This document shows, piece by piece, positions 17,534-26,516 of a DNA stretch of 64,000 nucleotides. A program made the position numbers and the translations under genes. The notes beneath the pieces were generated by a model. It was not told the DNA's origin, did no database searches, and was given only the letters and a program-made list of their open reading frames with translations. Numbering within the stretch: the stretch's first letter is position 1; every line of letters begins with the position of its first letter. The DNA comes from Thalassobius sp965218685 (GTDB lineage Bacteria > Pseudomonadota > Alphaproteobacteria > Rhodobacterales > Rhodobacteraceae): assembly GCF_965218685.1 (NCBI RefSeq), contig NZ_OZ244657.1, positions 744,001 to 808,000 on the forward strand, read 5' to 3'.

Positions 17534-19045
17534 ATGAAACACTGGACTATTTTGAAATCCGGCACGGCGCTGGCGATTTGCATGACGGGTTCGGCGGCTT
17601 TTGCCGATGTAACCGCCCAGGATGTATGGGGCGCCTGGAAAGATCAGATGGCCAAGGCAGGCATGCCGATGTCGGCAACTGAAACCATGTCGGGCAACAC
17701 TCTGAACGTATCGAACATCACCATCAGCATGGATATGCCCGAGCGTGAACGCGCCGCCACGATCACACTGGGAGCAGTCGATTTTGTCGAAAACGGCGAC
17801 GGCACCGTCAGCGTTCAGCTGCCCAGCGTTTGGCCCACCAAAATGGTCTTTGACGTCGAGGGCGAAGGCAGCGCCACCTTTATGGCCGAGTACCGCCCAA
17901 TCGGGATGAGCTGGACCGTGTCCGGCACCCCCACCCAGATGTCTCATGTGCAGTCCGCGACTTCGATTACCTTGGCCCTGACCGAGCTGACATTTGACGG
18001 AGAAAAGATCGACCTGGGTCAGGCCGAAATGACAATGAACGACGTCGCTTATAAATCCGACATGACCATGGGGGCGACCTTTCTTCAGTCTCAGGTCGGC
18101 TCGGCCGGATCTCTGACCTATGTGGTGGACTTAGCCGACCCTGAGAACCCGGAAAATCGTCTGAACCTGCGCGGCGGGGTGAACAACCTGGCATTCAAGG
18201 CCAACGCGCAGACCCCCGAAGGCGCGGATATGCAGAATTTCGGGGCCGCACTGGCATCAGGTTTCGGCGCTGACGGCACGTTCTCGCATGGTGGTGGCAA
18301 CACCCATTTCGAGGTCACTGGCGACGATCAGTTCCGCGCCGACACGTCTTCGACCGGGGGCACTGGCCGTTTCGCCATGGACGCAGGTAAGCTGGTTTAT
18401 GACCTTATGGGCCAAGGCCTGAAAGTGGATGCTTTCACCTCGGAAATGCCGCTACCGATCTCGTTTGAAATGGCCGAAAGCGCCTTCAAGCTGGTGATGC
18501 CGCTATCGAAGTCCGACGCTTTGCAGGGCTTTGAGCTGGCGCTGAAACTGGGTGATTTCACCATGGCGGACATGCTGTGGGGCCTGTTTGATCCCACTGG
18601 CCAGCTGCCGCGTGATCCTGCCACGATCGCGATCGACCTAAGCGGTGACGTCAAGCTGACTCATGACCTGATGGACGAAGACACGATGACCCAACTGGCG
18701 GGTAAGGCTCCGGGCGAGCTGCACGCAGCCAACGTCAACGCTTTGACCGTGCGCGCCGCCGGGGCCGAGCTGACTGGCGATGGCGCCTTCACCTTTGACA
18801 ACACCGATCTGTCCAGTTTTGACGGCATGCCCCGTCCCCAGGGCCAGCTGAACCTTAAGCTGGTGGGCGGCAACGGGCTGTTGGACAAACTGGTCGCCAT
18901 GGGCTTTGTCCCCGAGGATCAGGCCATGGGCGCACGCATGATGATGGGCCTGTTTGCCGTGCCCGCAGGCGACGACGTCCTGACCTCGGTCATCGAGGTG
19001 AACGAGCAGGGCCACGTACTGGCCAACGGCCAGCGACTGCAGTAA
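17534..19045 (+). CDS. DUF2125-family exported protein
   Basis: A 503-residue protein with a signal peptide (SGTALAICMTGSAAFA, cleavage before DVTAQDVW). The remainder is rich in predicted beta strands with repeated short amphipathic segments, as in the alphaproteobacterial DUF2125 family of unknown function. The start ATG at 17534 follows GAGGAAGG. A strong terminator lies 21 bases beyond the stop, so it is probably monocistronic. It is likely periplasmic or associated with the envelope. Confidence 0.85.
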   Translation: MKHWTILKSGTALAICMTGSAAFADVTAQDVWGAWKDQMAKAGMPMSATETMSGNTLNVSNITISMDMPERERAATITLGAVDFVENGDGTVSVQLPSVWPTKMVFDVEGEGSATFMAEYRPIGMSWTVSGTPTQMSHVQSATSITLALTELTFDGEKIDLGQAEMTMNDVAYKSDMTMGATFLQSQVGSAGSLTYVVDLADPENPENRLNLRGGVNNLAFKANAQTPEGADMQNFGAALASGFGADGTFSHGGGNTHFEVTGDDQFRADTSSTGGTGRFAMDAGKLVYDLMGQGLKVDAFTSEMPLPISFEMAESAFKLVMPLSKSDALQGFELALKLGDFTMADMLWGLFDPTGQLPRDPATIAIDLSGDVKLTHDLMDEDTMTQLAGKAPGELHAANVNALTVRAAGAELTGDGAFTFDNTDLSSFDGMPRPQGQLNLKLVGGNGLLDKLVAMGFVPEDQAMGARMMMGLFAVPAGDDVLTSVIEVNEQGHVLANGQRLQ

Positions 19046-19066
19046 ACTTCGCCACATGAAAATGCG

Positions 19067-19099
19067 ACCGCGGGTCAGGGTGGCCCGCGGTTGTTTTTT
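19067..19099 (+). terminator. Rho-independent terminator after the DUF2125 gene
   Basis: A perfect eight-base-pair stem (ACCGCGGG with CCCGCGGT) is followed by TGTTTTTT. Confidence 0.9.
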
Positions 19100-19163
19100 G
19101 CCCCCATGCTTGCACTGTGGACCCGTGCGGATTACCTGATTGGCGCATAAGGAAAGAGCCCGA

Positions 19164-20510
19164 ATGACCCAAAACCTGGACACGCTGACCCAATCCCTGC
19201 TGGATGCCGCCAAGAAGGCCGGCGCAGACGCCGCTGATGCGATGGCGGTCTCGGGGACATCGGTGTCCATTGACGTGCGCGGCGGGGCGCTGGAACAAGC
19301 GGAACGATCCGAGGGGACAGACATCGGCCTGCGTGTTTTCATCGGGCAACGCCAAGCCAACGTGTCTGCCTCGGACACCCGGCCGGAAACGATGACTGCG
19401 ATGGCCGAACGCGCCGTCGCCATGGCCCGCGAGGCCCCCGAGGACCCGCATATCGGCCTGGCAGACGCCGACCAATTGGCCAAATCCTGGAACCTGGACG
19501 CGCTGGAACTGAGCGACCCAACCCCCGAGCCCGATCCCATGGTCCTGCAACAAGATGCCCAAGAGGCCGAGGCTGCCGCCTTGGCCGTGGACGGCGTCAC
19601 CCAAGTCAGCGGCGCCACGGCAGCCTATGGCCAACGGATGATCCACCTGGCGACCTCGAACGGGTTTTCGGGTGGCTATGCGCGCACCGACCGTGCCACC
19701 AGCTGCGTTGCGATTGCGGGTACCGGAACGGGGATGGAGCGTGACTATGACGGCGATTCCCGCATTTTTCAGGCCGACCTGCGCGATGCCGCTGATATCG
19801 GCAAGTCTGCCGGGCAACGCGCTGTGGAACGTCTGGGCGCCCGCAAACCCAAAACCGGCACCTATCCTGTGCTGTTCGATGAACGCATTTCCTCGTCTCT
19901 GATCGGGCATCTGCTGTCAGCGATCAACGGTGGTGCAATCGCGCGCGGCTCGTCCTGGTTGATGGAAGCGTTGGGTCAGCAAGTTCTGCCCGCGCACCTG
20001 TCCGTGACCGAGGACCCCCACCGCGCCCGGGTGCCTGCCTCGCGCCCGTTTGACGCCGAGGGGCTGCCAACGCAAAAGCGCCAGATCGTTGAAAATGGCC
20101 TCCTGACTGGCTGGACGCTGGACCTGGCGACCGGGCGGAAGCTGGGGATGCCGTCCACCGGAAACGCTGCGCGCGGCGTGTCTGCGCCGCCTTCGCCCTC
20201 GGTCTGGAATATCGCACTGACGCAAGGCGAACAAACCCGCGACGACCTGATCCGCGACATGGGAACCGGGCTGATCGTGACCTCGATGATCGGGGCGACG
20301 ATCAACCCCAACACGGGCGACTATTCCCGCGGCGCCGCCGGGGTCTGGGTGGAAAACGGCCAGATCCAGCACGCGGTCAACGAATGCACCATCGCCGGCA
20401 ACCTGCGCGACATGCTGATGCGGATCGTGCCGGCCAATGACGCGCGCCTGCATCTGTCTCGGGTCGTGCCATCGCTGCTGATCGAGGGGATGACACTTGC
20501 CGGGGACTGA
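19164..20510 (+). CDS. pmbA: TldD/PmbA-family metalloprotease-like protein (TldE/PmbA)
   Basis: A 448-residue member of the TldD/TldE family. In E. coli the two subunits form a protease that matures microcin B17 and degrades unfolded peptides. This one lacks an HExxxH zinc motif, as expected for the PmbA/TldE subunit; no tldD is in the window. The C-terminal region with NAARGVSAPPSPSVWNIAL, TSMIGATINPNTGDYSRGAAGVWVENG and VNECTIAGNLRDML is characteristic. The ATG at 19164 follows AAGGAAAG. The stop region overlaps the phosphatase start by 14 bases. Confidence 0.93.
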   Translation: MTQNLDTLTQSLLDAAKKAGADAADAMAVSGTSVSIDVRGGALEQAERSEGTDIGLRVFIGQRQANVSASDTRPETMTAMAERAVAMAREAPEDPHIGLADADQLAKSWNLDALELSDPTPEPDPMVLQQDAQEAEAAALAVDGVTQVSGATAAYGQRMIHLATSNGFSGGYARTDRATSCVAIAGTGTGMERDYDGDSRIFQADLRDAADIGKSAGQRAVERLGARKPKTGTYPVLFDERISSSLIGHLLSAINGGAIARGSSWLMEALGQQVLPAHLSVTEDPHRARVPASRPFDAEGLPTQKRQIVENGLLTGWTLDLATGRKLGMPSTGNAARGVSAPPSPSVWNIALTQGEQTRDDLIRDMGTGLIVTSMIGATINPNTGDYSRGAAGVWVENGQIQHAVNECTIAGNLRDMLMRIVPANDARLHLSRVVPSLLIEGMTLAGD

Positions 20511-21285
20511 TCTGGATCTGCTGATCGCTGCCTCGAAAGAGGCCGGTCAAATCGCCACGCGCTATTCCGGCAAGTCAGCCAAGACCTGGCACAAGCCCGA
20601 CGATCTGGGCCCCGTGACCGAGGCAGACCTGGCGGTGAACGAAATGTTGCACCGTGAACTGGGTGCCGCCCGGCCAGACTATGGCTGGTTGTCCGAGGAA
20701 AGCGAGGATAACGCAGCCCGCCTGACCCAGGACAAGGTGTTCATCATCGATCCCATCGACGGCACGCGCAGCTTTATCGAGGGCGCGGACACCTGGGCGC
20801 ATTCCCTGGCGATCGCTGAAAAAGGCGTGGTGACAGCAGCCGCGGTGTATCTGCCGCTGAAGGGTAAGCTTTACAGTGCCTCCGCCGGGCGCGGGGCCTT
20901 CTTGAACGGTGCGCCCATCCGCGCCTCGGGGCGCAGTGACCTGACCGGCGCCACCATGATCGCGGCCAAACCGAATTTCCACCCCACCAACTGGCGCGGC
21001 CAGAAAGTGCCCGAGGTCAAGCGCGCCTATCGTCCCTCGCTGGCTTATCGTTTGTCGCTTGTGGCCGAGGGCCGCTTTGACGCGATGCTTACCCTGCGCG
21101 ACAGCTGGGAATGGGATATTGCCGCCGGTGACCTGATCCTGCGCGAGGCGGGCGCCATCACCAGTGACAAACGCGGTAACGCGCTGCGTTTCAACAACCC
21201 CTATCCCCAGGTCAAAGGCGTGGTCGCTGCCGCGCCCGGCTTGCACGCGGACCTGGCCGGTCGGTTGGCGCAATGGCCCGATTGA
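20497..21285 (+). CDS. Inositol monophosphatase-family protein (CysQ-like 3'(2'),5'-bisphosphate nucleotidase)
   Basis: A 262-residue metal-dependent phosphatase. The lithium-sensitive phosphatase motifs are intact: LSEESEDN (metal Glu) near residue 66, DPIDGTRSFIEG near residue 88, and WEWDIAAGDLILREAGA near residue 207. CysQ-like enzymes hydrolyse PAP from sulfate assimilation and inositol monophosphatases hydrolyse sugar phosphates; the sequence alone does not decide. The start is TTG at 20497, overlapping pmbA by 14 bases. It is followed by the Kdo transferase and lpxK in one operon. Confidence 0.9.
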   Translation: MPGTDLDLLIAASKEAGQIATRYSGKSAKTWHKPDDLGPVTEADLAVNEMLHRELGAARPDYGWLSEESEDNAARLTQDKVFIIDPIDGTRSFIEGADTWAHSLAIAEKGVVTAAAVYLPLKGKLYSASAGRGAFLNGAPIRASGRSDLTGATMIAAKPNFHPTNWRGQKVPEVKRAYRPSLAYRLSLVAEGRFDAMLTLRDSWEWDIAAGDLILREAGAITSDKRGNALRFNNPYPQVKGVVAAAPGLHADLAGRLAQWPD

Positions 21286-21304
21286 AGCACATGGGGGGCT
21301 AGCC

Positions 21305-22522
21305 ATGGCGCGCTCACTTAGTCTTGCGGCCTATCTGGCGCTTAGTCGCCGTGCCGCCCGCCAACCCGCCAGTTTTCAGATTGAACGCCCCGAAGGCACG
21401 CTTATTTGGGGGCACGCGACTTCGTCCTCCAAGGTGGCATCACTGGTGCAGCTGGTTCGGCGGCTGCGCGCCCATGGCACCCCGGTTCAGCTGCTGCTGA
21501 CAACCCCCGAGGACGTTGCCCGCCCTGACCGACTGAAATCTTATGTCCACTGGCAGCCCGCTCCCGAGGAAGTCAGCAGCGAAATCCGACGCTTTTTGCT
21601 GCATTGGGCCCCAGACATGCTGATCTGGGCTGGCGGAGGCCTGCGCCCCGCTCTGATCAATGCTGCCCATCGCAAGGATATCCCCATGTTTCTGATCGAC
21701 GCACGCGCAGATGCGTTTGAAAGCGGGCGCTTCCAATGGCTGCCCGATGTGACCCACGCTTTGCTGGGGATGTTCGGGCAAATCCTGGCCGTGGACGAGG
21801 CCGCGCGCAGACGGCTGTCACGCTTTGGCGTTCCCAATACCAAGATCCAGATCACCGGCCGCCTGCAAGAGGCCGCGACGGCGCTGGATTGCGACACCCA
21901 GACCCGCGATGACCTGGCCGAAATGCTGGCCGGGCGCCCCATCTGGCTGGCCGCGATGATCCAACCCGAGGAACTGGGCACCGTGCTGCAGGCCCATCGC
22001 GCCAGCTTGCGCTATTCGCACCGTCAGATGCTGATTCTTGTCCCCGATGACGAAACGCGGGGGCCCAACTTTCAGGCCCGGCTGGAGGCCGACGGCTGGC
22101 GCACCGCGATCTGGTCACACGGGGACGAGCCGGACGAGAACACCCAGATTCTGCTGGCCGACACCCGTGGCGAAATGGGGCTGTGGTATCGGTTGGCGCC
22201 GATCACGCTTATGGGCTCGTCGTTGATCGCCGGACATGGCGGGCGCGATCCGTTCGAGCCCGCCGCCCTGGGCTCGGCCGTGCTGTACGGGCCCAATGTC
22301 AGCCGCCACCTGCATGCCTATTCGCGCCTGGCCGAAGCCGGCGCTGCCCGTATCGTACGTGACGAGGAAACGCTGACCGCGGCCATTACCCGCTTGTCCG
22401 CACCCGACCAGGCCGCCATCATGGCGCATGCAGCCTGGCAGGTTTGCTCGGACGGGGCCGAGGCAACCGACACGCTGATGGCACAGATCCAGAATCACCT
22501 GGACCAGCAAGGAACGACGTGA
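21305..22522 (+). CDS. 3-deoxy-D-manno-octulosonic acid (Kdo) transferase-like glycosyltransferase (GT30)
   Basis: A 405-residue GT-B enzyme resembling WaaA/KdtA, which links Kdo to lipid A precursors at the inner membrane. Family-type segments are WGHATSSSKVASLVQLVRRL near residue 40, the WAPDMLIWAGGGLRPALI stretch, ADTRGEMGLWYRLAPITLMGSSL and the conserved GGRDPFEPAALGSAVLYGPNV, which is the KdtA C-terminal signature. It is somewhat divergent from the enterobacterial enzyme. The start ATG at 21305 lies 20 bases after the phosphatase gene. The stop overlaps the lpxK start by one base, which supports a lipid A role. Confidence 0.85.
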   Translation: MARSLSLAAYLALSRRAARQPASFQIERPEGTLIWGHATSSSKVASLVQLVRRLRAHGTPVQLLLTTPEDVARPDRLKSYVHWQPAPEEVSSEIRRFLLHWAPDMLIWAGGGLRPALINAAHRKDIPMFLIDARADAFESGRFQWLPDVTHALLGMFGQILAVDEAARRRLSRFGVPNTKIQITGRLQEAATALDCDTQTRDDLAEMLAGRPIWLAAMIQPEELGTVLQAHRASLRYSHRQMLILVPDDETRGPNFQARLEADGWRTAIWSHGDEPDENTQILLADTRGEMGLWYRLAPITLMGSSLIAGHGGRDPFEPAALGSAVLYGPNVSRHLHAYSRLAEAGAARIVRDEETLTAAITRLSAPDQAAIMAHAAWQVCSDGAEATDTLMAQIQNHLDQQGTT

Positions 22523-23511
22523 TGCAGCCTCCGATGTTCTGGTACAGCCCTCCGGAAAGGCCAAGATGGCAGGCGCGCCTGCTGGCCCCGTTGGGCGCGC
22601 TTTATGCCGCGCTGACCAAGCGACGACTGGCAAAGGGCACGCCATATCGTGCAGGCATTCCGGTGATTTGCGTGGGCAACCTGAACGCAGGCGGCACCGG
22701 CAAGACCCCCACCACGATCGAACTGGTCCAGCGGCTGCAAGCAATGGGCGCGGTGCCTTGTGTTGTCTCGCGCGGGTATGGCGGATCGCTGGAGGGCCCG
22801 GTCGAAGTTGATACGCGTCAGCACGACGCCGAGGATGTCGGGGACGAGCCGCTGCTCATGGCTGCCTTTGGCCCGGTGATCGTGGCCAAGGATCGTGCCG
22901 CCGGGGCGCAGATGGCCCAGCAAAAAGGTGCAACTGTAATCGTGATGGACGATGGGTTCCAGAACCCATCGCTGGCCAAGGATCTGTCGATCATCGTGGT
23001 GGATGCGCACAAGGGCTTTGGCAACGGGCGCTGCCTGCCCGCAGGGCCCCTGCGCGAGCCCGTGAAGGTGGGATTCGACCGCGCCGATATGGTGCTTTCG
23101 ATCGGCGATGCCGACGCACAGACAAGCTTTGCCCGGCAGTGGGCCACCATGCTGACCCTGCCACATGTGACCGGCCAACTGTCCCCTCTGGAAACGGGGA
23201 TGGACTGGACCGATACACCGTTTCTGGCCTTCGCTGGCATTGGCCATCCGGAAAAGTTCTTTCGCACCCTGCGCGGGCTTGGCGCCAACGTCATCCGGGC
23301 CGAGGCGCTGGACGATCACCAGTCCCTGACCCCAGCCCTGATGACCCGGCTGGAGAACGAGGCCAAACTGCGCAGTGCCCAGCTGGTGACCACCGAAAAA
23401 GACGCTGTCCGATTGCCGCCCGAGTTCCAGCAGAAAGTCATCACCCTGCCGGTTCGTCTGCAGATCGAGCAGGACGACGTGCTGCAGGCGGCGCTTGCCA
23501 AGCTGTTTTAG
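22522..23511 (+). CDS. lpxK: Tetraacyldisaccharide 4'-kinase
   Basis: A 329-residue LpxK, which phosphorylates the 4' position of the lipid A disaccharide at the inner membrane. The P-loop GNLNAGGTGKTPT is near residue 60, followed by VSRGYGG, VDTRQHDAEDVGDEPLLMA, VIVMDDGFQN and TTEKDAVRLP, all diagnostic. One N-terminal hydrophobic segment (LLAPLGALYAAL) fits the membrane anchor. The start ATG at 22522 shares one base with the stop of the Kdo transferase gene. It is convergent with the L,D-transpeptidase by a four-base overlap. Confidence 0.97.
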   Translation: MQPPMFWYSPPERPRWQARLLAPLGALYAALTKRRLAKGTPYRAGIPVICVGNLNAGGTGKTPTTIELVQRLQAMGAVPCVVSRGYGGSLEGPVEVDTRQHDAEDVGDEPLLMAAFGPVIVAKDRAAGAQMAQQKGATVIVMDDGFQNPSLAKDLSIIVVDAHKGFGNGRCLPAGPLREPVKVGFDRADMVLSIGDADAQTSFARQWATMLTLPHVTGQLSPLETGMDWTDTPFLAFAGIGHPEKFFRTLRGLGANVIRAEALDDHQSLTPALMTRLENEAKLRSAQLVTTEKDAVRLPPEFQQKVITLPVRLQIEQDDVLQAALAKLF

Positions 23512-24011
23512 CGGATGATCAGTCGGCTGCGCGGGCTTAGGTGTTGCGCGATGAAACGCAGGTCTGTCCGACTGAACGCCACGCATCCCGCAGTGGGCCA
23601 ACCCGGGCGACGCCATTGATGAATGAAAATGGCGGACCCTTTGCCGGACTCGGCCTTTGGATAATTCCAGTCCGTCACCAGGATCAGGTCATACATCGGA
23701 TCGGCGCGGCGCATCTGTTCGTGACTGGATGCATAGGGCGCGCGAACACGAGAGTTATAATCTGCCTCGCCTGACGCGTCCGACCACAAATCTTGCGGAC
23801 CAATGGGGCGGGCCCATGGAACGGGTTGCGCCATCCGGTCAGCGCGAAAATATGCCTCGAGGATCCGGTGCACCCCGCGCGGCGTGGCGCCGTCACCTTC
23901 TTGCTTGTTACCTGTCAGCCCCCCGCGCCCGATGGTGCAGGCAAAGCGGCGGTTCATGAACCGCAGATGCGTGGGCGTCAGAACAAGGTCACAGGCATTC
24001 ATGCGCGTCAC
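23508..24011 (-). CDS. L,D-transpeptidase (YkuD) family protein
   Basis: A 167-residue YkuD-domain protein. The catalytic stretch is IFIHQWRRPGWPTAGCVAF near residues 128-146, with His and the nucleophilic Cys; GDGATPRGVHRI is the upstream conserved loop. The family forms 3-3 crosslinks or attaches proteins to peptidoglycan in the periplasm, yet no signal peptide is evident. The start may be GTG 24009-24011, overlapping the ribA stop, or ATG 24000-24002. It is directly downstream of ribA on the same strand. Confidence 0.88.
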   Translation of the reverse strand: MTRMNACDLVLTPTHLRFMNRRFACTIGRGGLTGNKQEGDGATPRGVHRILEAYFRADRMAQPVPWARPIGPQDLWSDASGEADYNSRVRAPYASSHEQMRRADPMYDLILVTDWNYPKAESGKGSAIFIHQWRRPGWPTAGCVAFSRTDLRFIAQHLSPRSRLIIR

Positions 24012-25096
24012 AACAGATGGCCGGATTTCGCAGCCTTGGTGGCCAGATATCCGCGATTGAAATGCGTCTCGCCCACTTTCAGGGGCACGCGATCGGTGAC
24101 CGAGATGCCGTTCTTTTCCATCATAGCGATCTTGCGCGGGTTATTCGTCAACAACCGAACCGAGCTGAACCCCATGGACTTGAGGATCTGCGCTCCCAGC
24201 TTGAAATCGCGCTCGTCATCTTCAAAACCCAGACGATGGTTGGCCTCGACCGTGTCGAAACCCTGATCCTGCAACGAATAGGCCCGCATCTTGTTGGCCA
24301 GGCCGATGCCCCGACCCTCTTGGTTCAGATACAGCAGCACGCCCGCGCCCTCGGCGCCCATCTGGTCCAGCGCGGCATGCAGCTGCGGGCCGCAATCGCA
24401 TTTCAGGCTGCCCATCACATCCCCGGTAAAACAGGCCGAGTGCAGACGGGCCAGCACCGGCTTGTCCCGCGCAGGGGAGCCGATTTCAAAGGCATAATGC
24501 TCTTCGCCACCATCCTCGGGGCGGAAGATGTGCAGACGGCCTTTCTCGTGCGCCTCGACCGGCAGGCGGGCGCTGACAACGGGGTGCGGGATGGGCGAGG
24601 CCGCCAGCAAAGGTTCGGCCTGCGCTGTGGGGATCAGGGTCAGGGCGTTCTGCGATGCAAACCCCACCGGATCGGCCAGCGGCAGCATCACCACCGCCGG
24701 CAACAGCAGCGCCGACTTAGCCAGGTTGATGGCCAGACGATGAGCGCTGACGTCGCCGCCGCGCTGCGTGAACAGCGGGCCCTTCATGGGCGTATTCAGA
24801 TCGTCAACAGGATCTGACACGCCTGCGATCCAGCCAAGCTCGGCATCAGGGGGTAGGATCACCCGCGCCAGATCCTTGTCATAGCAGCGCGCCTTCAGCG
24901 TCTCGGCCCGGCGGGCGGTGATGACCAGCACAGGCTCGCCGCCCAGCGCATGCAGATCGCTCAGGCGCTGCGCGGTCAGGGTTTCGGCCGCAATCACCAG
25001 CATTCCCGGTGCGCCAGACAGCACAACAGGCACCCCCATTCGCAGATCAGCGCGGGCGCGGGCCAGGATTTCTGTTACATCGGGCGCAAAGCTCAT
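24008..25096 (-). CDS. ribA: GTP cyclohydrolase II with degenerate RibB-like N-terminal region
   Basis: A 362-residue protein. The C-terminal half is a complete GTP cyclohydrolase II, the first step of riboflavin synthesis: zinc cysteines in LHSACFTGDVMGSLKCDCGPQL, then LYLNQEGRGIGL and VRLLTNNPRKI. The first 160 residues have the position of a DHBP synthase (RibB) domain but lack its catalytic acidic REGEAD-type motif, so only cyclohydrolase activity is expected. It is divergent from the response regulator gene, with 160 bp between. Confidence 0.93.
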   Translation of the reverse strand: MSFAPDVTEILARARADLRMGVPVVLSGAPGMLVIAAETLTAQRLSDLHALGGEPVLVITARRAETLKARCYDKDLARVILPPDAELGWIAGVSDPVDDLNTPMKGPLFTQRGGDVSAHRLAINLAKSALLLPAVVMLPLADPVGFASQNALTLIPTAQAEPLLAASPIPHPVVSARLPVEAHEKGRLHIFRPEDGGEEHYAFEIGSPARDKPVLARLHSACFTGDVMGSLKCDCGPQLHAALDQMGAEGAGVLLYLNQEGRGIGLANKMRAYSLQDQGFDTVEANHRLGFEDDERDFKLGAQILKSMGFSSVRLLTNNPRKIAMMEKNGISVTDRVPLKVGETHFNRGYLATKAAKSGHLL

Positions 25097-25256
25097 GGCG
25101 TGTTTCCGTTAATTTCCCCGAACATGTACGTCTTTTTCATGTGATTTGAAACATTTGACAGGCGATTAACACGAGGGCGTGAGAGGATTGCAGCATAACT
25201 TGTCTGAACAATCCCGTGACCTCATCTTTTTGTCATGAACCAAGGAGGGTCCGAAC

Positions 25257-25943
25257 ATGGGACAACTCAAGAAAATTCTTCTCGTCGATGATGACGAGGA
25301 CCTGCGCGAGGCGCTGAGCGAACAACTGGTCATGACCGAGGACTTTGACGTCTTCGAAGCCGGAGACGGCACAGGGGCCATGCAGAAGACCAAGGAAGGT
25401 CTGTACGACCTGATCATTCTGGATGTCGGCCTGCCCGACACCGATGGCCGCGAGCTGTGCCGCCTGATGCGAAAACAGGGTGTGAAGTCACCCGTCCTGA
25501 TGCTGACCGGCCACGACAGCGATGCCGACACCATTCTGGGTCTGGATGCCGGGGCGAATGATTACGTCACTAAACCGTTCAAATTCCCGGTGCTACTGGC
25601 CCGTATCCGTGCCCAGCTGCGCCAGCACGAACAATCCGAGGACGCCGTGTTCCAACTTGGGCCGTACAGTTTCCGCCCGGCGATGAAACTGCTGGTCACC
25701 GAGGACGACAAGAAAATTCGTCTGACCGAGAAGGAAACCAATATCCTCAAGTTCCTGTACCGATCGACCGAGGGCGTCGTCCCCCGCGATGTGCTGCTGC
25801 ACGAGGTCTGGGGCTATAACGCCGGTGTCACTACCCATACGCTGGAAACCCACATCTATCGCCTGCGCCAGAAGATCGAACCTGATCCCTCGAACGCGCG
25901 GCTTCTGGTGACCGAATCCGGGGGCTACAAGCTGGTCGCCTGA
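25257..25943 (+). CDS. OmpR-family response regulator (CenR-like)
   Basis: A 228-residue two-component regulator. The receiver domain has the acidic pocket ILLVDDDED, the phospho-acceptor in LIILDVGLPDTDG (about Asp 57) and the lysine in YVTKPFKFP. The C-terminal winged-helix domain contains RLTEKETNILKFLYRS and THTLETHIYRLRQKIE. The linker LRQHEQSEDAVF and overall sequence resemble CenR, an essential envelope regulator in Caulobacter and Rhodobacter; this assignment is by memory of the family. No histidine kinase lies adjacent. The ATG follows AAGGAGG. Confidence 0.9.
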   Translation: MGQLKKILLVDDDEDLREALSEQLVMTEDFDVFEAGDGTGAMQKTKEGLYDLIILDVGLPDTDGRELCRLMRKQGVKSPVLMLTGHDSDADTILGLDAGANDYVTKPFKFPVLLARIRAQLRQHEQSEDAVFQLGPYSFRPAMKLLVTEDDKKIRLTEKETNILKFLYRSTEGVVPRDVLLHEVWGYNAGVTTHTLETHIYRLRQKIEPDPSNARLLVTESGGYKLVA

Positions 25944-26041
25944 CGATTTGAGGCAGATCAAAGAAGCGCCTTAGGTGCTTCGGTTATCAATCATGCAACC
26001 CGTCGCATATGCGGGTATCATATGCACCTCCCTGTTGGACT

Positions 26042-26070
26042 GACCCGGGTTTTCGCCCGGGTCTTTTTTT
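26042..26070 (+). terminator. Rho-independent terminator after the CenR-like gene
   Basis: A perfect eight-base-pair stem (GACCCGGG with CCCGGGTC, loop TTTTCG) is followed by seven thymines. About 100 bp separates it from the stop codon; that stretch holds two further small inverted repeats. Confidence 0.9.
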
Positions 26071-26081
26071 GTCCAGTGGGC

Positions 26082-26423
26082 TTATGGGTGGCGCTGACTC
26101 CACCCATAAATTTGCAGCAGGATTGCCCCCAGATCGCGGCCCTTTTCCGTCAGCGAATACCCGACCCGCCCGCGGGCGTCATTTTTGGGGCACCTCTCAA
26201 CCAATCCAAAATCCTGAAACTCTTGCAGTTGGTCCCGTAGAACTTTGCGGCTGATACCATCTACGGCGCGTGTCAGCTCCAGAAAATGCATTTCGCCCAT
26301 TGCCAGGCAATGCAGGATGCGCGGCCCGTGTTTACCCCCTAGAAGCTTCAGCGTGTCAGCAACAGGACATTCCCCGGTCACCGGGTCCGTCCATGGTTCA
26401 AAACGAGGGGGGTGCTCTGTCAT
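26082..26423 (-). CDS. HxlR-family transcriptional regulator
   Basis: A 113-residue winged-helix regulator of the HxlR/MarR-like type. It has the family start CPVADTLKLLGGKHGPRILHCLAMGEMHF near residue 20, the recognition region ISRKVLRDQLQEFQDFGLVER and the wing GRVGYSLTEKGRDL. The N-terminal cysteine typical of redox- or aldehyde-sensing members is present (ECPVAD). The start ATG is at 26421-26423. It is divergent from the metallo-hydrolase gene with 93 bp between, so it probably regulates that gene. Its last codons lie in a ten-base inverted repeat. Confidence 0.9.
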   Translation of the reverse strand: MTEHPPRFEPWTDPVTGECPVADTLKLLGGKHGPRILHCLAMGEMHFLELTRAVDGISRKVLRDQLQEFQDFGLVERCPKNDARGRVGYSLTEKGRDLGAILLQIYGWSQRHP

Positions 26424-26516
26424 CACGGCGCTCTGGTTACAAAAACGTGCCCAATTGCAGGTCAATCGTTGGGGTGCAATCACATCGATCATTCACCAAG
26501 AAAAATGGGAAACCGC

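Noticed and set aside
25944..26041. A small RNA between the CenR-like stop and its terminator
   Set aside because: Two small inverted repeats are present, but no promoter was found and a simple long 3' untranslated end explains the stretch.
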